This document shows, piece by piece, positions 12,001 through 25,179 of a stretch of 64,000 nucleotides of DNA. Each line of letters opens with the position of its first letter. Positions within the stretch are counted from its first letter, which is position 1. This DNA comes from Wyeomyia smithii. Lineage: Eukaryota; Arthropoda; Insecta; Diptera; Culicidae. Made by a program: the position numbers and the translations under genes. Location of the stretch: NCBI RefSeq assembly GCF_029784165.1, contig NC_073695.1:241712089-241776088 (forward strand), in the 5' to 3' direction. A model generated the notes under the pieces. That model was not told the origin of the DNA. It ran no database searches and worked only from the letters and a program-made list of their open reading frames with translations.

Positions 12001-13200
12001 ATTTAAAAGCAAAATTGGCTAACCAATTCTGTCCCCAAGCACCAGACCGAAGGCTCTCCCACTAGACAAACTATCGTAGCCTTTTTTTCTGCCCCTTTAA
12101 TTAACTTGACCAGCTAGGACTAAACTAATTTCAAAGCTTTTAATACGTAACCCTTTGCGAAAGAATTTCATCATACAAACATCCAACATCGACTCCAGTG
12201 CCACCACCGTCGTCGGTCGGACCCCCTAAAAAAAGAGTAACAGCTCAAGTAAACAAGCAGAAGCGAAAGTTTAACTTCCTCCCCTTCCCCTCCAATTCAT
12301 GTCATCCTCCACCTCCTCCTCTTAAGGGTGTTGTTTTTCTGCTGCGGCCCGTCTTAACATCAACAACTGCGAACCGTAACAGCAACAACTGCTCAAAGTT
12401 TTACTTGAAATTACGACTAAGCGTTTCAGTTACCGTGTTCGTGTGTGTGTGTGTGTGAGAGCTCGTTTGATTATATGCAATTTTACAAGCCTTAGGGTGA
12501 GCTAAAAGCGCACTTTACGCGATCGAAAATCCACTGCGGACAAGTGGCAAACTTTTCCAGCATAAGCAGTCATTACAAATCACCCCCCGCGACCCGATAG
12601 GGATCAGCCATAATCTGCTTAAAATTCCGTAAGAGTCACCCTATAATCCCGAAACAGCAAAACATACACTGACTGGTAAGACACACTTAATACTGCTAAC
12701 GACCGCAAAAGCAAGCAACCGATCGTTCCTGCTACTTTCCTTCGTCCCGACATTCAACCATTCGAAAAGCTCGGTTAATTCTTGAGGAAAATTTCTTTTC
12801 CCGTTCATATTTTCCATTAAAGTAGAACACACCGTCTCTCTTTCTCTCTCACTCATAAGGCAAAGGACGACGCTGCAGCTAGGAGCTGTTGCTGTTCCGC
12901 TGCTTCCACGTTGCATAATACGGTTTATTAAGGAATTAACACCAACACAAATGGGTCTTTAGCTGCTACTGCAGTCGTTTTCTTGAACTACAAACCCCCC
13001 CGTGGGAGGAATGATGAGGCAGCGCGGAGGGAAGCCCGAGATCCTTTGCATGCAGAGACATCGATACATGAGCTTAATTCCATCGTCGCCTCCCTGCCTG
13101 GTGGTGGGTCGTTCGCAGTGCCTTCAGGACAAACAAGCGTTCGGGGTTTTGCATATGTTCCAGTGCACACAGCGCACACAGGATGGTTTCGCTAAGGAAA
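9056..13200. other. single-copy noncoding DNA, no gene seen
   Basis: GC-moderate DNA with simple-sequence patches, including (GT)n at 12441-12457. Open frames exist, the longest at 10628-11197 on the minus strand, but they have no domain, no codon-use signal and no splice-supported context. Likely intron or intergenic DNA. Confidence 0.55.
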
Positions 13201-14190
13201 GGTGGTCAAATCTGGATACAATAATATCACGAATACAAAATTTGTATTTTAGTTTTTGTTTTGAGCCAAGAAACATTACATTTTTTGCCCATTTTTGATG
13301 AAGGCCAAGAAAAAATGGGCATTTCTAGGCTCGATTTTTTCATCATTAAAATGACCAATCGGTGATAAAGTAAGCTCAATCATAATATAGCACATAATAT
13401 TAAATTGAAATGAAAAAGAGATAAAAAACGGCAAATTCTGAAATTTCATTTCGAACATTTTCAACAAGTTTTTATGGTGTCTGTCTGCCAAAAACAAATG
13501 ACAGAGCAGAATATTTGGGAATTTCCATAATTTCTTCCTATTTTTTGTTTTATTTAGTTCATTGTGTTAGCTTCTCTCATGTTCTCTATTGCTCGTTTTG
13601 CACTTCTTTTCTATTTTTTCACAAACATTTATTCATTTTTCATGTTTTGCTACTCTTCAGTGTACAATGTTTGTTTAATTCGTTTCCTGATAATGGTGAA
13701 CTTGGCGTCATCAGCGATTCAATTGTCAAAGGAGGCGCACGGTTAACTTTCGAAGGAAAAGGGTTGGGAACTTTTGGCGCACTTTTAGCCTAAAGAGGAC
13801 CACAAAATCCAAAGGAACAGTTATTACCTTTCCCTTTTTTCCAGTTTTCAGTTGGGTAAAACCTGTGTTGACCAGCTATATTCATTTAGCACTTCCTTTT
13901 TTCTGTTTTCAACTTCTCTTTAATTCATCCCCCATGTTTTGCTTCTTTTCTCTCTTCAATTTTTTAATTGATATTGGTCTCTATTTTTTATTCTTTTTCA
14001 TGTTTTTTGCTATTGTTTCTCTCCATTGCTTTTTTCCGCATACATTTTCCATAAACAATATTGCCTCTTGTCGATTTTTTTATATATTTTCGATTCTTCT
14101 GTGCTTTTTTATCATCCATTTTATTTGTTTTCTGTTTTCTTTTCTTCTTTTTTATTTTAAGACATTGTTTTCTTACTTTTCTTTATCTTT

Positions 14191-14305
14191 GGGGCCATCC
14201 ACATACCACGTGGACAGATTTTTAACGATTTTAACCCCCCATTTTGTATGGACCGTGGACATAACACAACCCCCCAAGCTGTTCACGTAGTATGTGGATG
14301 GCCCC
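14191..14305. mobile_element. 115-bp MITE with GGGGCCATCCAC ends
   Basis: Inverted ends GGGGCCATCCACATAC match over about 25 bases with two differences. The centre holds ACCCCCC/ACCCCCCAAG runs. The element stands out sharply from the pyrimidine tract around it. The ends resemble, more loosely, those of the element at 42503-42858. Superfamily not assigned. Confidence 0.85.
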
Positions 14306-14589
14306 TTCCTTTTTTTTCAGAACTTTGTTTCAGTTTGTTTATTCATAATTTTTTCCAATTTTTTCGTTAATGTTTCATTTTTTTATAGTTAAATGAATTC
14401 ATTCATTTTATACTTCACTCTTTTAATGGTTTTAATGTTTTTCCAACATTTTTGTTTTTGTTTTTCTCGTTTCTTTGTTAATTTTTTCCATAAATACGTA
14501 AAAATATCTTAATTTCTGGAATACTTTCCTTCAACTGTTTTACATCATCTGCGTTCTTTTTACTGCCTGAAATTCGTTCTTTTTTTTCA

Positions 14590-17153
14590 TTATTACATTA
14601 GTTATGCTACCTTCACTATGCTGTGTCTTGAAACAGTTTTTTTTCTTTTCACTTTGCCCTAGTTCTTCTTATTTTAGCTGTTTTTATCTTATTTTCTTTA
14701 TATATACCTCTCTATTTCCAGTCCTAATTTCTTCATTCTTTTTTTTCTGTGCTTTGTACTATGGGGCTTATTTAATTTCATTTTTTGCAAATTCTCGGTA
14801 TACAGAAAAGATATAAAATAAGTCCCATGGCATGAGAAAGGGCAAATCCAGAGCTTATAAAATTTTTTCTTGCTGTTTTCACTTCTCAATTCTAGCAGTT
14901 TCTTTCTTCCAACATTTTCTATATACATTTTTTGTGTTTTTTGTCCTATCATTCCTACCAGTCCTACCGATTTTTCATTCCTTTTCTTTATTTTAATTGC
15001 TAACACTTACACTTGTTTTTTTTTTATTGCTCATTAAGCACTTCCTTTCTTTTTTCATTCTCCCTAATTATTTTTCATGTTTGCTGCCTCCAATTTTTTC
15101 GGTCGATATTGATATTTATTTGAAATTTTAGTTTAATTTTTCCACTGTTGCTTGTTTCCCAGAATTGATTTTCGTGGATTCTTTCTCTCTTAGCATTCCT
15201 ATGTTTTGCAATATTATTTAACATTTTTTTGCGTTTCTTCATTCTCCTCTTTATGTTCATCTCTCTCTTTTTTCTTTTTTGTTATATTTTTCACTGTTTT
15301 AGATATTCCTCTAGTACTGTTCCCTTACTTACACTCTGTTTTAGTAGCTTTTCTTTTCTTCTCGTAAAGCACAATTTCTTTCTTGTTTTTTTTTTCCATT
15401 AATTTGTTCTCATTTCATTTTCATTTATTTCTTTTTGTTTGTTCTGTCGAAATAAAAAAAAATCCGATATTTATATTATTTTCTGTTTATTATTCTTCCA
15501 CTTTTTTCAACCCACTTTTCTTGTAGATCTGTTAGTTGTAAAAATTGCAAATTTGTGGAAAACTTGATGCCCGGGTTACTAAAATCCGCGTCGATATCTT
15601 TCATGAGGTCATATGACATATAGATACATTAACAAAGATTCACGCGTGCGCTTTATTGTTGCGGTGATACATTATCAAACTGCATGAGTTCGGATCGCGT
15701 AACGACTTTCGTGGTGGATATAAGGAACTCAAAGACGCGACATTTGTAATAATGAAAGGTAGATAATGTTGTACTCTAGTGAAATAAAGTGGGTGGCCCC
15801 AACAGCATCTTTTATGTCTGTTCGTCTAAACCGGTACCAAATATAAATAATCTAGAAGTGCTTCTCCAATCAGTAGACTGAACAGAGGATGAACCGGAAA
15901 TAGCTAAATGAACACGAGCACGAACTATAAGTATGATCGCATCAATTATCAAGGTGAATCCTGATCCAACGTACCCTTCCCTACTAACAAAAATTCCTTT
16001 CCTGTGACCTTTGTGGAGATGCAGAGGTTAACACGGTCTCCAAATATCAAAAGTCACACTAACATCCCTCTCCTCCTCCTACCTGATATTGAGTCACTAA
16101 AACTTGTACAATGATAATGGACGGTCCCTCCCAGCCCCATTCAGTTGATTCACTGTGCAATTTTACTGATTCGAATGTGCAGTCAGTCAAGCTAAGCTAA
16201 GTTAAATTTCATTTCATTTTTTCATCAGTTATGGTACCTTCGTTGTGTTGTATTTTGAAACAGGTTTTTTTTCTTCTCACTTTGATTTGGTTCTCTTAAT
16301 TTAAGCTGACTTTATCTTATATTTTTATATATGCTTCTTTATTCTAAGTACAGTTTTTCTTTCTAACCTCCGTTACTCCTCATAGGACTTTTTTTTGCAT
16401 ATGTTTGGTATACAAAAAAGAAATAAAATAAGTCCCACGGTACAAGAAAAGACAAATCCAGAGCTTATAAGAATTTCATTTGCTTTCTTTATTAAATTCT
16501 TCACTTCACTTAACTCTGGTACTTTTGCCTCCCTTTCTTATTCTAATTTTTTTCTGTATTAATTTTTTGTGCTATTATTTTGTACCGATTTTTTTTTATT
16601 TTTCTTTATTTTTATGGCTAACGTGCACTTCCTCATTTTTTATCCATATTTCGTTCAACACTCCCTTTCTTTTTTTCACTCTCCTTAATCCTTTTTTCAG
16701 ACTTTTTTTTCTGCCTCCAACTTTTCATTTGATACTTTCCTTTACTTTATACCTTTGGTTTATTTATTTCACTGTTACTTGTTTCCCGTAACTGATTTTC
16801 GTGGATTCTTTCTCTATTAACATTTCTATGTTTTGCAATATCATTTAACATGTTTGCTTTTCTATTTTCTATGGTCCTTTTTCCTTTTCTTCTTTTTTGG
16901 TTTCTTTTTCATTTTTTAGATATTACTTTTGCACTGTTTTATACTTTTCCCTCTGTTTCAACTTTGTTATGTTTCTTTTTATGTTTCCATGCATTTCCAA
17001 GTCCTTTTCCTTTAATTATTTTTTTGTGCTTTCGACATCTAAAAACATTTCGAAATCATTATTATTTCCTTTTTTTTTGTTCAACCGCATCTTCCAGCCC
17101 AATTTTTATCTAGATCTGTTAGTTGTACAAATTCCAAGTTTGTGGAAAACTTT
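14590..17153. repeat. ~0.9-1 kb duplicated unit in the T-rich tract
   Basis: Copy A (about 14590-15566) and copy B (about 16216-17153) align in order. Both start with an 'agttatg.taccttc' block and then share a block containing 'ataaaataagtccca' and 'aaatccagagcttata'. Next comes a 'gattttcgtggattctttctct' block (over its first 20 bases) and finally 'agatctgttagttgta'. A weaker third partial copy is visible around 18290-18890. Copy A is followed by a foreign insert. Confidence 0.82.
15567..16215. mobile_element. composite insert with fragments of X and R
   Basis: A GC-richer block abruptly replaces the T-rich sequence right after copy A's last shared base. 15590-15760 matches pieces of retroposon X ('cgtcgatatctttcatgagg', 'gcgtgcgctttatt', 'gagttcggatcgcgt'). 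Near 16000 a short 'cctttcctgtgac…gagatgcagagg' piece resembles repeat R. The end reads 'gctaagctaagtt', perhaps a simple-repeat tail. I cannot set exact ends or a target duplication. Confidence 0.55.
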
Positions 17154-18900
17154 TCTTCGACTGTTTCCGTTGTTCTTGCAGCTTTTTTGCTGCTTTTCGT
17201 ACTTCTTGCCCACTTTTGTCACATTGTTTCTTATTTATTAGATTTTATGTTTGCCTATTTCTTTCAATTTTAACAGTTTTTTAAATTTTTTTTCTCAATT
17301 TACAACTAACCCTGAAAAAATTTAAAAATATTTCACCTGCGACTCACAGAAAACAGCTGTACTATTGCATATTTTTATCTTACTTATTTTTTCTTCCATT
17401 ATTTCATCTCTATTATTTCTCCTTAGTACATTTTATTATATTCTTTTGATTTTTTTTTTCTTCCTTTCATTCTTCTTAAATCATTTTTCCTGTGTTGCTT
17501 CTTTTCTGCTTTTTGTTTTTCTTTTGCTATTGGTCTTTGCAATAATAATAGTTTTAATTTTCTTTCTTCACCATTGCTTATTTCCCATCATTGGTTCTCA
17601 TACCTTCTTTTTGTCTATTTCTCTTTTTTTGCGATATTATATCTGTTTGCTCTTGTTTACTTTTTTTTCCTATGCTTATTTTTACTTTTTCTGTTTCTTC
17701 TTTTTTTCTGTTTTGGATATTTCTTTTGTACTGTCCTTTATCTTTTGAGCAGAATTCAGAAATTTTTTCGTGATGTACCATTTTTCCTTGTTTTTTTTTT
17801 CCGTGGTGCTTCATTTCTTGTTATTATTTTTATTGGTTTATTTCCTATTACTTTTTATGTGCAAGGAGCTTATGCTGTTAGCGTCTAAAAACTTTCCTGA
17901 ATTTTTATTATTCCTTTTTTGTTGTTTGCCTCTCTTTTTATAACTCCTGTTTCCGTCTACGGTAAACTTTTCTTCAAATGTTTTCATTCGTCTTTATTCT
18001 TGTTACTGCCTTTTCTACTTTTGATTACATTTTGCCTTTTTCTCTTAATTTCAATTGTTTTTTTTTTTTAATTCACAACTTAAACTGTAGAAACTATGAT
18101 TACCACTTTTTTCTTGCAGCAAATTTTATGCAGCTTGCTCGGTGGGTTCATTCTCCTGCGAATTTGTATACCTTATGCATTTTTTTCGAGCGGATTTCCG
18201 TGTTGAAAATTATGTATTATTAAATGCATTTAAGGGTTATTAAATGGTCTATATAGTTAACTACTTTCATCATTTCTTCTTTATTTTTTTCGTTAGCTCG
18301 TTTTATTATCTTCTTTCATTTCTCTTCATGTTTTACTTCTTGTTTGCCTCCAATTTCTCATTTGAATCTTATAATTTTAGTTCAGTTTTTTCACTATTGT
18401 ATGTTTCTCGTGTTTCGTGAATTGTTTTTCCGTTGACTTTATTGTTCACACAACATTTCCCTTTTTTTAACAATATTGAACTTTTTCTATTCTGGTTTTT
18501 TATATTTTTCCTTTATTCTATGCTCTTTTCTTATCATCTTTTTTAAATTTTCCTTTTTCCTTCATTCTCTTATTTATTTCTCTTTTTTAGATATTGTTTT
18601 CACACTTTTCTCTACTTTTTTCCTTTTTTTCTCAGAACTCTTTTTTCCCGTTTTCACTCAGGCGTTTCATTTCTTTTTGTTTCCTAGTAAATTCATTCCC
18701 TTCTCCACCTTATTAGTTTCTTGTGCTTTTAACTTCTAAAACCTTTCTTTTTATTGTTGTTTTCTCTTGTTACTTTGTTTCTTATTATTCATTTCTTCTT
18801 CTACATAGTTCTCACAGTCTTTTCAGTTTTGCTGCTCGTATTTTTTCTCCTTTTTCGCATGTTTTCGCTAGTTATAGTACCTTTGCTATCAAAAAATTTA

Positions 18901-21900
18901 GATATCAAAAGATTAGGTTTTCTGGGTCTTAACCCTCAAACGGCAAAATATGATATGTATCATGATACTGCATTGCAATACTTTTTCAATGGAGACGCAT
19001 GGTGGACATGGATATAAGACATTCAAAAATTCTATCTCCAAACTGAAGAGATATACCTCCGCAAAAGTTTAATATTTCATGTAAAATTTTTCGAAGAGTC
19101 CCAAAAAATATCAAATGATAGGTCTCACGAGGGTCTCAAATCCTACAATATGGCAAAAACGATTTGTATCATAATTTTCACGTAATTGTTGTTATTTAAA
19201 GAACAGTTTGATTTTTTTCCTAAAAAGGTCCATTGATTACCTTCAATTTGAAACCTGTAAATTCAAAATCAGTTAAACGGCTCAGGTTACAAACTGTTGA
19301 AAATTTCGAAAAAGTGGATTCTTGATAGGGTTACCTATGGCAGAAAAAACTCCGGTTCTAGGAAGCTGGTTAAAATTGAAAAAAAAATTCTAATATGTTC
19401 CAATATTGCTATTTCCGGAATCAGGTACACGTAAACAAAACCGAAAACCAATGTTGGACTACATTTTGAATCTTAGTTGACTTTTAGTTTGTGGGGAGGC
19501 AAGAACACTTAAATATCTGTCTTTTCGTAAACAGGGTGACACCAGGAAGAGAGATGAAATATTGCAAAGCAGTGAGAAATCGAATACACGTTTTGAACTA
19601 AATACTTTTAAGTGCGGGGGTTGTTATTTTTACCAATGTTTAGACTTCCGTACATATATTTCTAACAACATTTAAGCATTTCAAAAGCTCCTATCTGCTT
19701 CAATCAATTATTTCCGCCAATCACTAGGACTTATTAAACACGTTGTATGACATGTAGGATCTAATCAAACTTGAGAAGGAATAGCGTCGAGGTGCGTGGC
19801 ATCCAGAATCATTCTAAAACAACATAAATTTTTGATGTCGTAGTTTTGACCAGGTTTCCGGACTCAAACATCCTAATGTGCAACGACAACCGTGCCGTGC
19901 ATGCATATGCTCGCTGTAAGTACACTTGCGAAGGGCATTTTCCAGGAGGCGGTGACGACGTTGGTACAGGAAGAAGGCACTATTTTCCAACTCGTTAAAG
20001 CAACTTTCTGCTGTTGCTAGTACCTGCCTTCACAGCGCGTCCACCCCGAAGGAGCCGGGAAACGGAACGAAGGCTTCGGCTTCCGGAAGACCAATAGTGT
20101 GAAGATCGACGTATTGTGGCAGGCATGCAGTGCGAACAAATCGTACACAAGACTCCTCGCCTGCTGCTTGCACACACAGCTAGAGCGCTAGAGGACCTAG
20201 AAGTGGATCGCAGCAGGCAGTGCAGGCAGTTGGATGCAAGCTTACGGGTATTAATATATTGACGTGTGCAATGAGAGCTAGAGAGAGAGAGAGCAAAGGT
20301 AACGGACGGAAGTGAACGCTTTAAAGAACACAGTGTAACACTGGAAAACTTTTGGGCTGACCTACTAACAAAAAGCACTCGAGCCCACATTATCCGACTT
20401 AGCTGTGGAGCTGAGCTGAGAAGGACTGGAGGGTGGGGGTTTACTTGGCAAAAATCTCCATTATGGAAAATGTTCGCTTGACATGTCGACACAAACAACC
20501 GGCACCGACCGTGCGCAGAGACAGGCGAACATTAGATGTATAAATAAATTAAATTAATTATATTGCCTTGTGTGGAACCGAAAGCAACAGCCGCTTGGGC
20601 CACCACCAGTCTTAGTATAAGTCACATTTGTTCAGCCGAGCGGCAGTAGTTCAACTCCGGTGGCTTCTGTTCCGGCGCTGCTACCGGGAAAGAACAAAGA
20701 CATTCGAAATTTATAGGTTATGTGTTGAACAAGGCTGCTTTGGGTCTGGCAAACAGTGGAGGTTCTAGGTGGAAATGTTTTTGCTGCAATTGGAGCGAAT
20801 GTTGAGGGGAGTGAGGGAAAAGGAGGCCTCCAACCGCAAGACGTGGAAATAAACGTCAAATGTTATAAATCTATTAGCATTAAACGGGTATGAATACGAG
20901 CATTCTACACACAGTCGAAAGTTCTAATTCTCTCCGAAACAGGATGACGATGAGTCGTGCGTCACGGGTGTGGGTTTGTGTGAGTATGGAGTGCAAAAAC
21001 CGAACAGAAATTATATTAATTTTTGATAAATTACATTAGCGGTGACAGCTCCAGCAGTAACAACTTTCGTCTCTCTGGCGGGCGGAACGCGCTACTGCTG
21101 CCACTTCGCACTCCTGTACTGTGTACAGTCGATATATAGTGCGGAAAAGTACGAAAATAAATCAACCGTACAGGCATTAGCATAAAGAGCATAACTGCAT
21201 GCATGCATGCATTTGTGCATGTGTGCGCCCCTTGCAGCGTAACGACGACGACGGCAAATCATCGACGTTTGAACTCAACCCGTTTGAATATCACCATTGG
21301 TCTGACATATGCAGGATTGAAATGAAATGTGGCAATTTCTGAAATACCACACGCGTCTCTGACGAGGCGTCGTTACGCTCTGCTAGGTTTCGGATCCAGG
21401 GAAGGTGTAGGTAGATTACTGCTTTCACGACTTTCGATCTGAGGTCAGTCCAAGACGGGGGACCTTTCTGATCGGTTTAGGTATCGGTCTGTTGAGCCAA
21501 GTTTCATCTTGCTTTGAAAATGACCCAAATTTTCGGATGCCAAAATATGAATCTGAATTGGTGTCGCGAAAAATGATAGATTTTGATTTACGTTTAGTTG
21601 TTTTCAATACGATTTTTATAGTTTACGGAGAAATTATGTGATCTATCACATGGCAACTTTTCAATTGCTAGAAAGTTAGTTTATCTAAAGTTAACTTTAT
21701 CACAGTTTGGTATTGTTATCAGAGTAAATCCTATATAATTGTAGTTTTAAAGTAACGTCTTAATAAACAGTTACCCTATTTTGATTTTGATCTGCGATTG
21801 TTTCAGTAAATGGTCATTCAAACTTGCTCAAAAATCTTCAGTTACTTGTCGGTAATGGTATTTTTCCCTTACAGGGGTTTGCCCTAATCTCATTCAATAC

Positions 21901-22205
21901 ATTGTTGACCAGGCTTGTTATTCTCCTCAACATGTGGAGATAGCAGAACGAATATTCACCGCATGAGCGTTGCGAGTGTCAATTTTTGCACCACACTTAT
22001 TTCTGCTCTGTGCTATATTTCTGCCGCTCGCAGAAAAATTATCATACTTGCTACCACAGCTGAGCGAAATAAGAGTGATGAATCACTCTAGTGAGATGTG
22101 CTGAGATAAATTCAAAAGAATTCGAAGAGCAAACATGCGTAACGGGCGGCTGGATGTTTTTTAGTTTCGGGATGCAAAGCAAACAACGTTAGCTACTTTC
22201 CTACC
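18901..22205. other. noncoding DNA, no gene seen
   Basis: 18.9-19.85 kb is AT-rich without a family I recognise. 19.85-21.35 kb is GC-richer with single-copy character, a (GA)n patch near 20279-20292 and alternating GCAT near 21197-21212. The 167-codon minus frame at 19995-20498 is Ser/Arg-rich with no domain. 21.9-22.2 kb may be an old repeat, since the far side of the foldback (23930-24200) has a similar style. Confidence 0.5.
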
Positions 22206-22207
22206 TA

Positions 22208-23908
22208 CAGGAGAGAGTCAAAATAAGTAGGATAGGCAAAATTTTGATGAAATTGGAAATGCTGTAGCTTTGCCAAATGTTATTCGATTTTAATAAATCG
22301 AACACCATTGAACTGGAAAACTTTTGAAGTTTTTTTTTCTGACCTCATCTCTGGCCTAGGTCACCGGATGTAGGAAATATTCCTGAGTATCGGTAGGCAT
22401 GTCAAATCTGTTAATTTTTGGATGGATTTGGTAATGGGTTACCTGATAAAAATGCTTATTTGCATCATTGGCAAAGATGACAAAATCATTTCTGAAGCGA
22501 ATGGTGCATCAAAATCCGGAATCGGCCAAGAACTCATCGAGAAATGGCTATTTTTCACCCGGAAGTCCTCAGAGGAACCTTTAGTAGGGGACATTTACGT
22601 TTTTGCACTAAATAACGCGTGTGACACCTCTATCTTCAGGATTTTTCATCACGAATCTTTCAAAAGACATATTTCTGAACATAGGCTGTATTGGCCACTT
22701 CCGGGATCACCTGGATGCCCCGAAGATACCCGTGGGAGAAATTTACTTTTTTGCATCAAAATATAGCGTGCGACACCTCTATCTTCAGGATTTCTCATCA
22801 GGAATCATCCAAAAGACATATTTTTGAATACAGACTTCGTTGGCCACAAACGGAACGATCCTGATGCCCCGGATGAACCCGTAGTGGGAGAATTTACATT
22901 TCTGCATCAATCATAGCCTCTATCTCCATGATTTTTATCGGGCATCTTCCGAAAGACATATTACTGAATATAGATTGCATTGGTCATTGCCAGAGCGATC
23001 CGGATGCCTTGTAGGAACTGGGAGTTCTGGCAATTGCATTTTTAAATAAAATGAATTTGATGCAGAAATTTAAATTCTCCCACTACGGGTTCATCCGGGG
23101 CATCCAAGTTGTTCCGAAAGTTGCCAATGCAACCTATATTCAGAAAAATATCCCATGGAAGATGCCCGATAAAAAAACCCTGAAGATAGAGGCGTCACAC
23201 GATTTATTTGATGTAAAAATGTAAATGTCCCCTTTCCGCGTTCCTCCGGGGCATTTAGTTTGTTCCGGTAGTGGCCAACGCAGTCTGTATTCAGAAATAT
23301 GTATTTTGGATTGCTCCTGATAAAAAATCCTGAAGATAGAGGTGTAGCATACTATATTTTGATGTAGAAATGTAAATTCCCTCACTATGAGTTCCTTCGG
23401 GGCATCCAGGTGATTCCGGAAGTGGTCAATGATGCCTATATTCAAAAATATGTCTTTTGGAAGATTCCTGATGAAAAATCCTGATGATAGAGGTGTCACA
23501 CGCTATATTTGGTGCGAAAACGTAAATGTCCCCTACTAGAGGTTCCCTTGAGGACTTCTGGATGAAAAACAGCCATTTCTCGATGAGTTCTTGGCCGATT
23601 ACGGATCTTGATGCATCATTCGCTTCAGAAATGATTTTGTCATCCATACTAATGATGCAAATAAGCATTTTTATCAGGTAGCCCATTACCAAATCCATCC
23701 AAAAATTAGCAGGTTTGACATGCCTACCGGAACTCAGGAATATTTCCTACATCCGGTGACCTAGGCCAGATCTGAGGTCAGAAAAACTTCAAAAGTTTTC
23801 CAGTTCAATGGTGTTCTAATTATCAAAATCGAATAACATTTGACAAAGCTACAGCATTTCAAATTTCATCAAAATTTTGCCTATCCTACTTATTTTGACT
23901 ATCCCCTG
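22208..23908. mobile_element. 1.7-kb foldback element with TA target site
   Basis: Two arms of about 830 bp (22208-~23040 and ~23060-23908) are inverted copies, so the element is nearly one long palindrome. The ends read CAGGRGA…GTCAAAATAAG and are flanked by TA (22206-22207, 23909-23910). Each arm carries about three diverged ~147-bp tandem units with 'tctatcttcaggattt' and 'aaaagacatattt' phrases. Each arm also keeps an open frame beginning MDLVMGYLIKML (plus 22422-22766, minus 23426-23698), which may simply be the unit's composition. No transposase motif. The TA target suggests mobilisation by a Tc1/mariner-type enzyme; that is inference. Confidence 0.88.
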
Positions 23909-25170
23909 TATATGCTCCTCTTATTTGATATATGCTTGAGAGACACACAGTAAAAGCACTGCAATGAGCTCTGTTGTGTAGTTATTGTGCATAATGTCCT
24001 TTCGTGTGAGAAAGCTCACCTCAGTTCATTATCTCTCTGGAGAGATATGTCAGATTACAGCGCAACGGTACCCACAATTCGCTACTCTCTTCAAGTGCGT
24101 CGCTTAGCTCATCAGTATAAAAGTAGTTGTTTTCGCAGTAAAAGATATTCTCCCACACGCTAGTGATTATCTGAGGAGAAACCACTAGCCTGTTTATGAC
24201 CCGTTCTTTGTATAAGAAACACGTTATCCATATCTATGAAAATCAGTTCAGACAAATTGATTTTCATGTAAACAGTGTTGAAAGAAGATTGAGTTTTCAT
24301 TTTAATTTACCTAAAATTATTACTTGTATTAAACAGCTAACGATTCTTTTTCTTTTTTTTTCAGGTTAGTTACCATCTTTCAAGCTTAACCTTTTAGTAA
24401 GTCTCTCATAATATTGCACCAAATAGTACCATCAGGAATTTTTCAAAGTTCTACTGTCTCAAAACATAATACTTTAAAGAAAGATGAAAATTCTTTCAAC
24501 GCGCAGCGGAGAGAAGTACACATAACCGAAAAGAATTCAACTTCTTGGTATGAAATCGAGAATATGGTTTTGTATTTTTTGTAATCTTTAGGTAAGAATT
24601 CCACGAAACTTCGTTATTCCATAATCGATCAAGACTTACCTTTGAGTAGGGTAAAATTTTTAAATTTTGACGTGGAACTACGTCTTTTGGCAAGCTTCTG
24701 AAGGAGGGGTGGATTTCAATCTGCCAAACATAAATTGGAATAAGCGTATGCAAGAAAGAAGGAATTCGTTTCTCTTACCAGAGTGATGTCGCCATTTGCT
24801 GTCAGCTAGACTGATGCAAGTTTGCGATTTACCGAACGCAAACAACACCTACTTGGATCTTCACCACTGATACCGAGTGTTGCCACTACGCAACAAGGCT
24901 GCGCTACGCGAATTGGAAGATGGGATGTCCAAAAAGCACCTGAACCTTGAATTATCGAACACAGCGTCCGTGAAAACAGCATTAACGGACGTTACGTGAA
25001 GTAATAATCTATCAAGAAGACTTTGAACGTGAAAAAGATGTTTTTCAACAGTATGCGGCATCGATGTTGGAATTTCTGAATTCGGTCGATGTTTTGAATT
25101 GCGGCCTTGAATGTTCAGCAATTCTTAGCAACGCAATTCAGCAATTCAGCAAATCTTAGCATTCTTCAAC
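23909..25170. other. noncoding DNA, no gene seen
   Basis: No supported gene. A 'gaactacgtcttttggcaagc' type phrase near 24680 (shared over under 20 bases with 45470-45490) suggests an old dispersed repeat. A minus frame at 24496-24753 has no recognisable domain. Confidence 0.45.
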
Positions 25171-25179
25171 GTCTTCTCG

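Larger units (their letters stand above)
13350..18900. repeat. pyrimidine-strand degenerate tract
   Basis: About 5.5 kb whose plus strand is dominated by T with C (TTTTC, TTTCTT, CATGTTTTGC phrases) and little G. It contains a MITE and one foreign insert (15567-16215). Frames on the plus strand give F/L/S-rich membrane-like peptides that are compositional artefacts. The style mirrors, on the opposite strand, the purine tract at 5.25-8.3 kb. Confidence 0.8.

Noticed and set aside
13515..18740. Many F/L-rich plus-strand frames resembling membrane proteins
   Set aside because: The T-rich composition alone produces them; no family motifs, and codon use follows base composition.
19995..20498. 167-codon minus-strand frame
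   Set aside because: Ser/Arg/Cys-rich sequence without motif or splice context; probably chance.
24115..24150. TATA promoter (TATAAAAG)
   Set aside because: Best initiator-like site is only about 22 bases away, and the box lies in repeat-like DNA.
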